Below, in pieces: positions 53,773 through 61,875 of a stretch of 64,000 nucleotides of DNA. The stretch is from assembly GCA_029975915.1 (NCBI GenBank), contig JARKOC010000248.1, positions 77,433-141,432 on the forward strand, read 5' to 3'. The stretch's first letter is position 1. Each line of letters begins with the position of its first letter. A model generated the notes under the pieces. That model was not told where the DNA came from. It worked only from the letters and a program-made list of their open reading frames with translations, and ran no database searches. The position numbers were made by a program, and so were the translations under genes. Origin of the DNA: Bryobacteraceae bacterium. Its GTDB lineage: Bacteria; Acidobacteriota; Terriglobia; Bryobacterales; Bryobacteraceae.

Positions 53773-53773
53773 G

Positions 53774-54013
53774 TTGCGTCAGTTCCTGGCGGACGAGGCC
53801 AGCAGGCTGCCCTTGCATGAACGGCGTGCTGTCTGGCTGCAGACAGAGAACGGGATGGCTTATCTCGACCTGGAGGAGGAGGACTCCGGACCGATCCCCC
53901 ACTCTGTCGATGACATAGTGCAGTACATGTTGGATGACTACGTCTTGCCAGCCGCCGCCGAGTACAGCAACACGAGGATTCGTAAGTACCTCTACGGCGA
54001 CGTGGAATGGTAG
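53774..54013 (+). pseudogene. 79-residue ORF, likely truncated gene remnant
   Basis: The frame opens at a TTG at 53774 right after the 13-bp duplication, with no ribosome site. The 79 residues include LPLHERRAVWLQTENG, DDIVQYMLDDYVLPAAAEYSN and a terminal YLYGDVEW. The composition looks like real coding sequence of a compact protein, but the N-terminus seems replaced by repeat DNA. I do not recognise a family. It lies between forward copy 3 and inverted copy 4 of the 45-bp repeat. Confidence 0.4.
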
Positions 54014-54080
54014 AAGCGTCGACCGTCGTCAGTCGCTGCAAACTGCAGGGCCCAAGGCCAAGGAGCCACCAAGGAGCCGG

Positions 54081-54125
54081 CCTGATACGACCGACTCGTG
54101 ATTACCTCGAAAGTGGCAGAACCGT
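54081..54125 (-). repeat. Dispersed ~45-bp repeat, copy 4 (inverted)
   Basis: The plus strand reads CCTGATACGACCGACTCGTG, then a CGAAAGTGGCAGAACC end, inverse to copy 3. Together copies 3 and 4 bound a 430-bp unit that holds the 79-residue ORF. Outside it, CAAGGAGCC precedes CCTGATAC, as CAAGGGGAC does at copy 2, which shows the similarity extends beyond the 45 bp. Confidence 0.7.
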
Positions 54126-54170
54126 GGTGATTGACGCTCGAAACGCCGGATCTCGAATGTTCGAGGGTGC

Positions 54171-54290
54171 TCATTCGCCGGGGTTGACGGCGACGGCGAG
54201 GCGGACGGCCGGGTTTTCCTTGAGTTGGGCGAGGACGGAGAATTGGATGTCGACGTCGTTTTCGACGAGCGATCGCTTAGGGCTTGCCGG
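54171..54290 (-). pseudogene. Duplicated, decayed 3' end of serA (ACT-domain fragment)
   Basis: Read on the minus strand this encodes SLVENDVDIQ, then FSVLAQLKENPAVRLAVAVN and PGE with a TGA stop at 54171-54173. The intact serA at 55203 ends with the nearly same SVLAQLKENPAVRLAVTVN and PGE. About 100 bp align with mostly synonymous changes. The fragment lacks any upstream part of the gene, so it cannot be expressed as a dehydrogenase. It suggests that the DNA between the two ends was inserted with a duplicated or foreign serA terminus. Confidence 0.75.
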
Positions 54291-54392
54291 TCGAGTCTAG
54301 TTTCTAACACATGCGTGAGAGGCTTGACGGGCGTGAGGATCGTGATAATCTGTAGTTGAGAATACCGCCGACAGCTTAGCTGGAGGCTGAAG

Positions 54393-54420
54393 GGCCGCTG
54401 GGAGACCGGCGGCCTTTCCT
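54393..54420 (+). promoter_or_regulatory. Hairpin in the leader of the NYN gene
   Basis: GGCCGCTGG (54393-54401) pairs with CCGGCGGCC (54406-54414), including one G-T pair, around a GAGA tetraloop. TTTCCTT follows and the ATG of the NYN gene is at 54426. It has terminator shape, so it may be an attenuator or may hide the start of translation. The gene has no obvious ribosome site other than the pyrimidine tract region. Confidence 0.55.
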
Positions 54421-54425
54421 TATCT

Positions 54426-55082
54426 ATGCGCGTTATTGCTTACATCGACGGCTTCAATCTCTACTACCGCGCGCTGAAGCCGAACCCACATCTCAAATGG
54501 CTGAACTTGGAGGAGTTTGCGAGACGGTTCCTCCGGCCGGGCGATGCGCTGGTGAGAGTCAACTACTACACCGCGCCGGTTTCCGGGCTTCAGGACCCCG
54601 CAGCACCGCAGAGACAACAGGCATACTTGCGAGCCTTGAAGACCCTGCCGTGCGTGGAGATCCATCATGGGTCCTTCATGAGGAAAGAGATCTGCAGACC
54701 GCTGGTGCACCCGATTCCCTTGGTGCGTCCGTTGAGTCCCGATGGGCAGTTTGTGCTCGTCAAATCGACAGAGGAGAAGGGTTCGGACGTCAACCTGGCC
54801 GCGCATCTCCTCCGCGATGCGTTCACGAATGCAACCGACGTGGGGCTTGTTGTGTCGGCGGACACGGACCTGATCGAGCCTATTCGGATCGTGACAAGCG
54901 AACTCGGCAAGCCAGTTGGGCTGGTGAATCCTTCTCTCGGCAGGCCCGCGCCTCCGAAGCTGGCAAGCGTTTGCAGTTTCCTTCGTCACGTCGACGCGGC
55001 GGATCTGAAGTCCAGCCAGTTTCCAGACCGGTTGCTTTCTCGCAGTGGCCGCCCGATTGCTCGACCGGTGTCTTGGGCGTAG
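54426..55082 (+). CDS. NYN-domain (PIN-like) nuclease
   Basis: The 218-residue protein opens MRVIAYIDGFNLYYRAL with Asp8 and contains KGSDVNLAAHLLRDAF with Asp121 and VVSADTDLIEPIRIVT with Asp146 and Asp148. These acidic residues form the NYN active site, a PIN-like fold that cleaves RNA with divalent metal. Standalone NYN genes occur in mobile or phage-defence islands as well as in housekeeping. The gene sits between a serA fragment and the intact serA, preceded by a hairpin, so acquisition by transfer is likely. The target RNA is unknown. Confidence 0.85.
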   Translation: MRVIAYIDGFNLYYRALKPNPHLKWLNLEEFARRFLRPGDALVRVNYYTAPVSGLQDPAAPQRQQAYLRALKTLPCVEIHHGSFMRKEICRPLVHPIPLVRPLSPDGQFVLVKSTEEKGSDVNLAAHLLRDAFTNATDVGLVVSADTDLIEPIRIVTSELGKPVGLVNPSLGRPAPPKLASVCSFLRHVDAADLKSSQFPDRLLSRSGRPIARPVSWA

Positions 55083-55146
55083 AACGTACTCCGAACGGCT
55101 ATGTCCTGGCTCCTGCCTGCATTCAGTCCGACCAAGAGAACTGGAG

Positions 55147-55180
55147 AAAAGGCGAAACCTTTGAATCGGCTTCGCCTTTT
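55147..55180. terminator. Bidirectional terminator between the NYN gene and serA
   Basis: AAAAGGCGAA (55147-55156) pairs perfectly with TTCGCCTTTT (55171-55180) around a 14-base loop. T-rich ends exist on both strands. It serves the convergent ends of the NYN gene (stop at 55082) and serA (stop at 55203). Confidence 0.8.
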
Positions 55181-55202
55181 GTGGCTCGAACCACTGGCTG
55201 CG

Positions 55203-56798
55203 TTACTCGCCCGGGTTCACGGTGACGGCGAGGCGGACGGCGGGGTTTTCTTTTAGCTGGGCGAGGACGGAGTCGGGGACATCGCCGTCGACTTCGACCA
55301 GCGCGACGGCGCGGAGGGGCTTGCCGTCCTCGACCGGGGCTTCGTCGCGGCCGAGCGAGAAGTTGGCGATGTTGATGTTGTTCTTCCCCAGGACCGTTCC
55401 GACGTGGCCGATGACGCCGGGGACATCGTAGTTGCGCAGGTAGATGAGTCGGCCCATGAGTGGGCACTCGACCTGGATGCCATCGACCGAAACCAGGCGC
55501 GGCTTATCGACGATGACCGCACCAGTTGCCGAGGTCTCGCCAGCATCTGTTTCCAACTTGACCTGGATGGTGTCCATGGCCGCCGAACGCGGCGCGCCGT
55601 GATGTTCGCCGACTTCGATGTTGCGCTGGCCGGTGATTTGCATCGAGTTCACCATGTTGACGCGTCCGGCGAGTCCGCGGGAGAGGACGCCGGCGACGGC
55701 GGCGTTGCGCAGCAGGCGGGTGTTCAACTCCGAGATGCGGCCGGTGTAAGTGACGCGGATCGCCTTGGGGTTGCCGACGGCGACATGGGCGACGAACTTG
55801 CCGAGTCGCTCGGCGAGTTCGAGGTAGGGGCCGACGGCGCGGTACTGTTCGGGCGAAATGGCCGGCATGTTGACGGCATTGATGGCGATGCCGTTTTGGA
55901 GGTATTCGACCATCTGCTCGACGATGCGGATGCCGACGATCTCCTGGGCTTCCTCGGTGGAGCCGCCGATGTGGGGGCTGGCGATGACGTTGGGGGCGGT
56001 GAGGATGGGGTCGTCGGCGACGGGGGGCTCGGGATCAAAGACATCGAGTCCGGCACCAGCGACTTTTCCGGAGACGAGAGCGGCGCACAAGGCGGGCTGG
56101 TCGATCAACTCGCCACGCGCGCAGTTGACGATACGGACGCCGTCCTTCATCTTGGCGATGGTTTCGGCGTTGATGATCTTTTTGGTCTCGGGTGTGACGG
56201 CGAGGTGGAGCGAAACGTAATCGGATTCGGCGAGCAGGGTCTCCATGTCAACGAGGGAGACGCCGAGGTCGGCGGCGGTTTGGGGGTTGACGTAGGGGTC
56301 CGAGGCGAGGATCCGCATTTCGAATGCGCGGGCGCGGCGGACCACTTCCTGGCCGATGTTGCCGAGACCGATGACTCCGAGGGTCTTGCCGCGGAGTTCG
56401 TTGCCGAGGAATTTCTTCTTTTCCCACTTGCCGGATAGCGTGGAGGCCGAGGCGGCGGGGACCTGGCGGGCGAGCGAGAGCATCATGGCGAGGGTATGCT
56501 CGGCCACCGAGACGGCGTTGCCGCCGGGGGTGTTCATGACGAGGACGCCGGCGGCAGTGGCGGCGGGGAGATCGACGTTATCGACGCCGACGCCGGCTCG
56601 GCCGATCAAGCGGAGATTGGGCGCTTTGGCGAGGGTGTCGGCCTTCACTTTGACGGCGCTGCGGACGACCATGGCGTCGCAGTCGGCAAGGTGGGGCTCG
56701 TATTCCTTGGGGTTGGAGACGATGATCTGCCAGCCTTCCTGTTTACGGAACAGGTCGATGGCGGCCGGTGACATGGGCTCGGCGATGAGGATTTTCAT
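55203..56798 (-). CDS. serA: D-3-phosphoglycerate dehydrogenase
   Basis: The enzyme oxidises 3-phosphoglycerate to 3-phosphohydroxypyruvate, the first step of serine synthesis. The 531-residue form is the long type. NAD-binding GLGNIG is at residues 144-149, the catalytic Arg in NCARGELID near 232, and the Glu and His of the triad lie in FDPEPP and SPHIGGST. An intervening substrate-binding domain and a C-terminal ACT domain (about 455-531) complete it; the ACT domain normally binds serine for feedback control. The class V aminotransferase gene lies 10 bp upstream in the same direction. Confidence 0.96.
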   Translation of the reverse strand: MKILIAEPMSPAAIDLFRKQEGWQIIVSNPKEYEPHLADCDAMVVRSAVKVKADTLAKAPNLRLIGRAGVGVDNVDLPAATAAGVLVMNTPGGNAVSVAEHTLAMMLSLARQVPAASASTLSGKWEKKKFLGNELRGKTLGVIGLGNIGQEVVRRARAFEMRILASDPYVNPQTAADLGVSLVDMETLLAESDYVSLHLAVTPETKKIINAETIAKMKDGVRIVNCARGELIDQPALCAALVSGKVAGAGLDVFDPEPPVADDPILTAPNVIASPHIGGSTEEAQEIVGIRIVEQMVEYLQNGIAINAVNMPAISPEQYRAVGPYLELAERLGKFVAHVAVGNPKAIRVTYTGRISELNTRLLRNAAVAGVLSRGLAGRVNMVNSMQITGQRNIEVGEHHGAPRSAAMDTIQVKLETDAGETSATGAVIVDKPRLVSVDGIQVECPLMGRLIYLRNYDVPGVIGHVGTVLGKNNINIANFSLGRDEAPVEDGKPLRAVALVEVDGDVPDSVLAQLKENPAVRLAVTVNPGE

Positions 56799-56807
56799 AC
56801 TGCTTCC

Positions 56808-57968
56808 TTATGCCTTCTTGAATGCGGCTTCGGCGTAGATCTTCTGAACGGCGGCGACGCCCTTTCCAAATTCAACGGGAACGCCTTTGGAATGGAGGAT
56901 GAGTTCGAGTTCGGCGATCAAAGAGAACATGTCGGCGAAGTCGAAGTAGCCGAGGTGGGCGATGCGGAAGATCTGGCCCTTCATGGTGCCCTGGCCGTTG
57001 GCGATGATGGCGCCGAAGTTGTTGCGGAAGCCCTTGACGATTTCGCCGGAGTCCATGCCGGCAGGGGCCTTGATGGCGGTGACCGACGACGAAGGGGAGT
57101 TGGGGGCGAAAAGTTCGAGGCCGAGCGTGGTGGCGGCGGTGCGGGTGGCGTGGGCGAGCATCTGAGCGTTGGCGACGAGGTTCGCCATGCCGAGTTCCTT
57201 GATGTATTTGAGCGATTCGGCGAGGGCGAGGATGAGGCTGACGTTTGGGGTCCAGGCGGACTCGCCCTTGTCGGCCATTTTCTTCTCGCGCTTGAGGTCG
57301 AAGTAGAGGCGGGGCAACTTGGCGGTGGCGTTCTGCGCCCAGGCCTTGGCGGAGACGGAGATGAAGGCGAGGCCGGGGGGGATCATGAAAGCTTTCTGGG
57401 AGCCACCGATGACCAGATCGAGGCCCCAGCCGTCGATATCGAGGGGCATGGTCCCGAGGCCGGTGATGGCGTCGACGATGCAGAGAGCGCCGTGGGCCTG
57501 GCAGAGCTTGCCGATGGCTTCGACGTCGTGGGCGGCGCCGGTGGAGGTTTCAGAGGCCTGGAAGAAGACGCCCTTGGCCGAGGGGTTTTCGTTGAGTGCG
57601 GCTTCGACACGGGCCGGAGAGACGGTGTCGCCGTATTCGGCGCTGAGGACAACGGCGTCAAGGGAGAACGCCTTGGCGAGGTCGACCCAACGCTCGCCGA
57701 ACTTGCCGGCGGAGAGAACGACGACTTTGTCGCCAGGGGAAAAGAAGTTGGAGACGGCGGCTTCGAGGGCGCCGGTACCGGAACTTACAGTAATGAGAAC
57801 GTCGCCTTGCGTGCCGTAGACCTCTTTGAGATCGGCGAGCACCTGGGGATAGAGTTTGATGAAGTCCTGGGTACGGTGATGAATGTCGGACGCCATCATG
57901 GCGTGCAGGGCACGCGGCAGGAGAGGCGTCGGGCCCGGGGTAAGGAGTCGCTGCTTCTTGATAAACAT
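56808..57968 (-). CDS. Class V aminotransferase (SerC-like / alanine-glyoxylate type)
   Basis: The start at 57968 gives 386 residues; the frame upstream is unsupported and overlaps the YqeY gene. The pyridoxal-phosphate lysine is Lys192 in GGSQKAFM, with Asp166 in CIVDAITG contacting the ring and SSGTGALEA holding the phosphate. HHRTQDF near residue 30 and the arginine in GQIFRIAHLG are typical of alanine-glyoxylate/serine-pyruvate enzymes. Next to serA it probably acts as the serine-pathway transaminase where classical serC is missing, but that assignment is by context. Confidence 0.87.
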   Translation of the reverse strand: MFIKKQRLLTPGPTPLLPRALHAMMASDIHHRTQDFIKLYPQVLADLKEVYGTQGDVLITVSSGTGALEAAVSNFFSPGDKVVVLSAGKFGERWVDLAKAFSLDAVVLSAEYGDTVSPARVEAALNENPSAKGVFFQASETSTGAAHDVEAIGKLCQAHGALCIVDAITGLGTMPLDIDGWGLDLVIGGSQKAFMIPPGLAFISVSAKAWAQNATAKLPRLYFDLKREKKMADKGESAWTPNVSLILALAESLKYIKELGMANLVANAQMLAHATRTAATTLGLELFAPNSPSSSVTAIKAPAGMDSGEIVKGFRNNFGAIIANGQGTMKGQIFRIAHLGYFDFADMFSLIAELELILHSKGVPVEFGKGVAAVQKIYAEAAFKKA

Positions 57969-58014
57969 GGCTGTGGGATGATTGGGGAAGTAAACCAATA
58001 AGGATATCAAACTC

Positions 58015-58461
58015 ATGGCACTGATCGACCAACTGCAAAAGGACCTTCTGGTGGCGATGAAGTCGAAGGACGAGGCGCGGCTGGGGGCGATCCGGATGGT
58101 GAAAGCGGCGCTGATGAAGGAGAAGGTGGACAGTCCGAAGCCGCTGGACGAGGCGGCGGAGATGCGCGTCCTCAATATGCTGATCAAGCAGCGGAGGGAG
58201 GCGGCGGAGATGTTCCGGCAGGGCGGGCGCGAGGAGCAGGCGGCGAAGGAAGAAGCGGAACTGAAGCTGATAGAAGGCTATATGCCGGCATCGGCGACGA
58301 CGGAAGAGTTGGCGGCGGCGGTGGATGAGGCGATGGCCGAGACGGGGGCGACGACAGCCAAGCAGATGGGATTGGTGATGAAGGCGGCGCAGGCGCGGCT
58401 GGCGGGCAAGCGGGTGGACGGCAAGGCGCTGAGCGAGATGGTGAAGTCGAAGCTGGGGTAA
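58015..58461 (+). CDS. GatB/YqeY-domain protein
   Basis: The 148-residue protein is a standalone YqeY domain. It opens LIDQLQKDLLVAMKSKDEARLGAIRMVKAAL and ends with a helical GKRVDGKALSEMVKSKLG tail, the same module that forms the end of GatB in the tRNA-dependent amidotransferase. ATTSAEEL-like loops include AEETELKLIEGYMP. It probably binds tRNA or nucleic acid. It is divergent from the aminotransferase with 46 bp between starts. Confidence 0.92.
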   Translation: MALIDQLQKDLLVAMKSKDEARLGAIRMVKAALMKEKVDSPKPLDEAAEMRVLNMLIKQRREAAEMFRQGGREEQAAKEEAELKLIEGYMPASATTEELAAAVDEAMAETGATTAKQMGLVMKAAQARLAGKRVDGKALSEMVKSKLG

Positions 58462-58472
58462 GAGGATCGCAG

Positions 58473-59099
58473 TCAGCCCGATTGGCGCCACTTCAGGAGT
58501 TCCGTGGGGCGGTCGGTTTGTATGCCGGTGGCTCCGGCGCGGAGGGCGGCCTGCCAACGGGCGGGCGTGTCGGATTTGCCGAGGCAATCGAGAAAGACGT
58601 CGCAGCCGGCATCGCGGGAGAGGCGAACGAGTTCGGGCGTGAAATCGTGGTCGCCGAAGGCAATGGCAGGGGGATTGAGGGTGGCAAGGTTTTCCCTCAA
58701 AAGCTTGGAGTTCACGGCTTCGGGCATGCAGGGCCATCCGGGACGGAGTTGGACGAGGTCGCGGAGCAGTTGAAACGCGCCGTAGGTCAAGATGGAGTCG
58801 CGCATTCCGCGCAGTTCAACAGCTGAGACGATGGCTGCGGGCATGGCCTGCTTCACGTCGAGATAGATGCGGATACGGCCTTTTGCCAGCGCGAGCACAT
58901 CGTCAAAGGAAGGCAGAGCGCCTTCGTCTCCTTTCAGCGGGTCGTGCTTGATGACAAGCCGGCCGTCTTGAGATGTGCGGAGATCGATCTCGATATAGTC
59001 ACAACCCAAGGCGATGGCGGCCTCATAGGCTTCGATGGAGTTCTCGGGGGCGCGCTCATGGGCGCCGCGGTGGGCGATGGTCTTGAAGTCGCGAGCCAC
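58473..59099 (-). CDS. Glycerophosphodiester phosphodiesterase
   Basis: The GDPD domain is clear: TIAHRGAHERAPENSIEAYEAA, then GCDYIEIDLRTSQDGRLVIKHD, with the two catalytic His and the Glu-Asp metal ligands, and later RIYLDVK and DCLGKSD. The enzyme splits glycerophosphodiesters to glycerol-3-phosphate and an alcohol. I place the start at a GTG at 59099, which gives 208 residues, a little short for the family; a longer frame reaches 59366 but would overlap the divergent gene and lacks homology. The start is therefore uncertain. No signal peptide is visible. Confidence 0.8.
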   Translation of the reverse strand: MARDFKTIAHRGAHERAPENSIEAYEAAIALGCDYIEIDLRTSQDGRLVIKHDPLKGDEGALPSFDDVLALAKGRIRIYLDVKQAMPAAIVSAVELRGMRDSILTYGAFQLLRDLVQLRPGWPCMPEAVNSKLLRENLATLNPPAIAFGDHDFTPELVRLSRDAGCDVFLDCLGKSDTPARWQAALRAGATGIQTDRPTELLKWRQSG

Positions 59100-59246
59100 T
59101 TGAACAGGGTAATCGATTCCGGCGGTGCATTCGGAACAGTCTGAGCGTAACTGTTTACGTGCAGGCCGGGCAGTGATGGTGTACTTTGTCAGAAGCGCCA
59201 GCGCCTGGGGCAGTAAGGGAAGGCGAGGCTTAAACAGGAGGGATGC

Positions 59247-60362
59247 ATGAGCGGAGTCAGAGTACTTGTCGGGACAAAGAAGGGCGGATTCGTTCTGTCG
59301 TCGGACGGCAGGCGAGAGCAGTGGAAGATTGACGGGCCGATGTTCGCGGGCTGGGAGGTGTATCACGTCAAAGGATCGCCCGTGGATCCAGACAGGATCT
59401 ACGCGTCACAGACGAGCGGATGGTTTGGACAGTTGATCCAGCGATCGAACGACGGCGGCAAGACGTGGGCGCCGGCGGGCAACGAGTTCAAGTACGAGGG
59501 CGTGCCGGGGACGCACCAGCATTATGACGGGACGCCGAGGCCATGGGAGTTCAAGCGGGTATGGCATCTGGAGCCGGATGCGTCGGATCCGGATGTCGTG
59601 CTGGCAGGTGTGGAAGACGCGGCGCTATTTAAGAGTGTGGACGGGGCGAAGACGTGGCAAGAGGTTGCGGGACTCAGGGCGCATGGGACGGGTCCGCAAT
59701 GGCAGCCTGGGGCGGGCGGGTTGTGCCTGCACACGATTCTGACCAGCCCGTCGAGGCCTGGCAGGATCACGGTCGCGATTTCGGCGGCGGGGGCATTTCG
59801 AAGTGACGACGGCGGAGAGACGTGGAAGGCGATCAACCGGGGATTGAAGTCAGAGTACATTCCGGACCCGGATGCGGAGGTGGGCCACTGCATTCATCAC
59901 ATTGCGATGCACGGGTCGCGGCCGGATGTGCTGTTCATGCAGAAGCACTGGGACGTGATGCGAAGCGACGATGCCGGCGACAACTGGCACGAAGTAAGCG
60001 GCAACCTGCCGACAGACTTTGGATTCGTTATCGATGTCCATGCGCATGAGCCGGAGACGATCTACGTGGTTCCGATCAAGAGCGACTCGGAGCATTTCCC
60101 GCCGGAGGGGAAACTGCGGGTGTACAGGAGCAGGACCGGCGGCAACGAGTGGGAGGCTTTGACAAAGGGGCTGCCGCAGAGCGACTGCTACGTGAACGTG
60201 CTTAGAGACGCGATGGCGGTGGACTCGCTGGACGAGTGTGGGGTGTATTTTGGGACCACGGGAGGGCAGGTGTACGCGTCAACCGACGGGGGCGATAGCT
60301 GGACGGCAATTGCACGGGACCTGCCAGGGGTGCTGTCGGTTGAGGTGCAGACACTCAGATGA
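59247..60362 (+). CDS. BNR-repeat beta-propeller (sialidase-like fold) protein
   Basis: The 371-residue protein has Asp-box (S-x-D-x-G-x-x-W) repeats: [52 protein letters not shown] and [13 protein letters not shown]. Five or six such repeats build a sialidase/VPS10-like propeller. The catalytic Arg triad and Tyr/Glu pair of true sialidases are not evident. No signal peptide is present, so it is probably cytoplasmic. An AGGAGGG ribosome site precedes the start and its stop overlaps the ThiS/MoaD-like start (ATGA), so the two are coupled; the link between them is unclear. Confidence 0.84.
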   Translation: MSGVRVLVGTKKGGFVLSSDGRREQWKIDGPMFAGWEVYHVKGSPVDPDRIYASQTSGWFGQLIQRSNDGGKTWAPAGNEFKYEGVPGTHQHYDGTPRPWEFKRVWHLEPDASDPDVVLAGVEDAALFKSVDGAKTWQEVAGLRAHGTGPQWQPGAGGLCLHTILTSPSRPGRITVAISAAGAFRSDDGGETWKAINRGLKSEYIPDPDAEVGHCIHHIAMHGSRPDVLFMQKHWDVMRSDDAGDNWHEVSGNLPTDFGFVIDVHAHEPETIYVVPIKSDSEHFPPEGKLRVYRSRTGGNEWEALTKGLPQSDCYVNVLRDAMAVDSLDECGVYFGTTGGQVYASTDGGDSWTAIARDLPGVLSVEVQTLR

Positions 60363-60655
60363 TCCGGGTGGCGCTGCCGTATCATCTGCGAACGCTGGCC
60401 GGGGTAGGCGGCGAAGTGGAGCTTGCTCTTGCGGGCGCGGCTACGTTTGAAATGTTGGTGGATGCGATCGAAGAGGAGTATCCGATGCTCAGGGGGACGA
60501 TTCGCGATCCGCTGACAGGCCAACGCAGGCCGTTTTTGCGGTTTTTCGCCTGCGGGCGGGACATCTCGCATGAATGCATGGAGGCTGCGGTGCCGGAGGA
60601 AGTGGCATCAGGCAGGGAGGTCCTGATCGTACTGGGAGCGATTGCTGGCGGCTAG
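60359..60655 (+). CDS. ThiS/MoaD-family sulfur-carrier protein
   Basis: The 98-residue protein has the ubiquitin-like fold of Moa[39 protein letters not shown] and a final [11 protein letters not shown]. The C-terminal Gly-Gly is the site of thiocarboxylation used to deliver sulfur. Whether it serves molybdopterin, thiamine or another pathway cannot be told since no moaE or thiG lies nearby. It is coupled to the BNR-repeat gene by four bases. Confidence 0.87.
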   Translation: MIRVALPYHLRTLAGVGGEVELALAGAATFEMLVDAIEEEYPMLRGTIRDPLTGQRRPFLRFFACGRDISHECMEAAVPEEVASGREVLIVLGAIAGG

Positions 60656-60903
60656 ATTTCAGAATGACCCAAGCGGCGAGGGTGCGGTCCTCGACCGGTC
60701 CCGCGACGCGCCGAGGAGGCTCACGCTATCCAAATGCAGGGCTGGAGGAAGGCGAGATCCCTGGTCTGGAGCCCTCACCCGGATTTAGGGGAATTCATGC
60801 CGGCTTTGCCGAGGGCCGCAGGTCTGGCGGCGGTGCGGGGTGCGATATCGAATTGGCCATAGCCCAGGGCGACCGCCGCCGGATCAGTTTCGCGCGCTGA
60901 TAT
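60656..60903. other. Intergenic stretch without a confident gene
   Basis: This 248-bp gap separates the ThiS/MoaD-like gene from the end of the gasdermin gene on the opposite strand. A 108-codon plus-strand frame here has the composition of noise. I see no terminator of standard form. Confidence 0.5.
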
Positions 60904-61716
60904 TCAGTAACGGAGGCGAAGCGCACGCCCAGGCGCGAGCAGCACCCCCATCTCGGATGTGTCACCGGCCCCGGACACCGAAGCGGCCGCGAACGAGAGG
61001 TCGTCGTCGGCGGGTGCGCCTTGGATGGCCCACTTATTGTTCGCATAGAAGACCTCGTACGCCTTGAAGGCGAACGTCGCCGGGACAGCACCTTCAAAGA
61101 TCAGAGTGGATTGTGAAGATGACGACAGCTTTGCCTTCACGTTGGCCGAGAGCGCCGCTTGGATCGCGCTGATATCCGCAGCAACGTCAACGCCGCGATC
61201 GTCCTTGGCGGTGACGCTGACAGCGTTGGATTTAAGCACTTCGAAGATGATGAACTCCTGAGTCTCATCGTTGTCGAAATAGTGCGACACGAAGGGATTC
61301 GACAGGTCGAGGGTTCCGGCGGACAGGAACTTGCCGAGAGCGAACGGGGTCACGCTCACCGAAACGACGTCGACAAACTTGAACTGGATCTTCCGGGCCT
61401 TCTTGAATCCGAAGTTCAGGGAAGGAAGGCCGATGGCAGAGCCCAAGCCGGCCAAGGCGTTTGAAAGAAGCTTCAACCCGATGCCGAGGTCGAGATCGCC
61501 GGTTTTTCCCCCCTCGATCGCCGCGGCGGGTTGCGGCGCATCAGGCGTGGGCGCAGGCAGTGTGGAAGTCCACACTTCAGCGATGGATCCCAGCCTGTTC
61601 AGTGTGTTGTTGTCGCGTCCTAGGACGTCCAGCGGTTCGATGCCGGCGCGCGGGAACTTCACCATGTTGTAGCTCAGTTTGTTCAAGCGCTCGACAGCCG
61701 GATCTTTGCATGCCAT
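60904..61716 (-). CDS. Probable bacterial gasdermin (pore-forming cell-death effector)
   Basis: The 270-residue protein starts after a perfect AAGGAGG site. Its N-terminus, MACKDP with Cys3, then NMVKFPRAGIEPLDVLGRD and TLNRLGSIAEVW, matches my recollection of bacterial gasdermins, whose third or fourth residue Cys is palmitoylated and sits in a hydrophobic pocket. KIQFKFVDVVSVSVTPFALGKFL (109-131) fits the core strands. In the family a short C-terminal peptide (about 20 residues) holds the pore-forming part inactive until a neighbouring protease removes it; here the end EMGVLLAPGRALRLRY is hydrophobic and suits this. The protease gene lies directly upstream. Length is typical. Confidence 0.78.
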   Translation of the reverse strand: MACKDPAVERLNKLSYNMVKFPRAGIEPLDVLGRDNNTLNRLGSIAEVWTSTLPAPTPDAPQPAAAIEGGKTGDLDLGIGLKLLSNALAGLGSAIGLPSLNFGFKKARKIQFKFVDVVSVSVTPFALGKFLSAGTLDLSNPFVSHYFDNDETQEFIIFEVLKSNAVSVTAKDDRGVDVAADISAIQAALSANVKAKLSSSSQSTLIFEGAVPATFAFKAYEVFYANNKWAIQGAPADDDLSFAAASVSGAGDTSEMGVLLAPGRALRLRY

Positions 61717-61740
61717 TTTCAGCCTCCTTCAAGTTTTGAG

Positions 61741-61756
61741 CCGGAGCGAACTCCGG
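61741..61756 (-). promoter_or_regulatory. Stable hairpin in the protease-gasdermin spacer
   Basis: On the minus strand CCGGAG, a TTCG tetraloop and CTCCGG form a 6-bp perfect stem, 24 bp upstream of the gasdermin ATG and just before its ribosome site. No T-run follows, so it is not a terminator. It might tune translation or protect the downstream message so that effector and protease are made in different amounts. Confidence 0.3.
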
Positions 61757-61875
61757 ATGACCCTGTTTGCCCTTGTGGCCGGCTGCGCGTTCGAAGCCGG
61801 ACTCTGTTCCGGGTAGAAAGTGGACTCGATGTTGACCATGCTGGAGTGGAGCGGCGCTACCGTTCGGCGGCGCAT

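Larger units (their letters stand above)
53406..53773. other. Intergenic stretch with repeat copies 2 and 3
   Basis: The stretch contains the inverted copy 2 (53422-53463) and forward copy 3 (53694-53760). A short plus-strand frame in the middle (53505-53750) has no homology I recognise. Copies 2 and 3 lie 230 bp apart and face away from each other's genes. The final 26 bases carry a perfect 13-bp tandem duplication. Confidence 0.6.
54014..54425. other. Intergenic stretch with repeat copy 4, a serA fragment and a hairpin
   Basis: This 412-bp region has no intact gene. It contains the inverted repeat copy 4 (54081-54125), a decayed copy of the serA 3' end (54171-54290) and the hairpin leading the NYN gene (54393-54414), each entered separately. 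It reads as an insertion hot spot beside serA. Confidence 0.65.

Noticed and set aside
57968..58187. N-terminal extension of the aminotransferase
   Set aside because: The frame continues upstream but overlaps the YqeY gene and has no homology; the ATG at 57968 starts the family sequence.
59100..59366. Extended N-terminus of the glycerophosphodiesterase
   Set aside because: It would run into the divergent BNR-repeat gene and bears no signal peptide or family sequence.
60574..60900. 108-codon frame after the ThiS/MoaD-like gene
   Set aside because: It begins inside the previous gene, is rich in Gly/Arg and has no recognisable motif.
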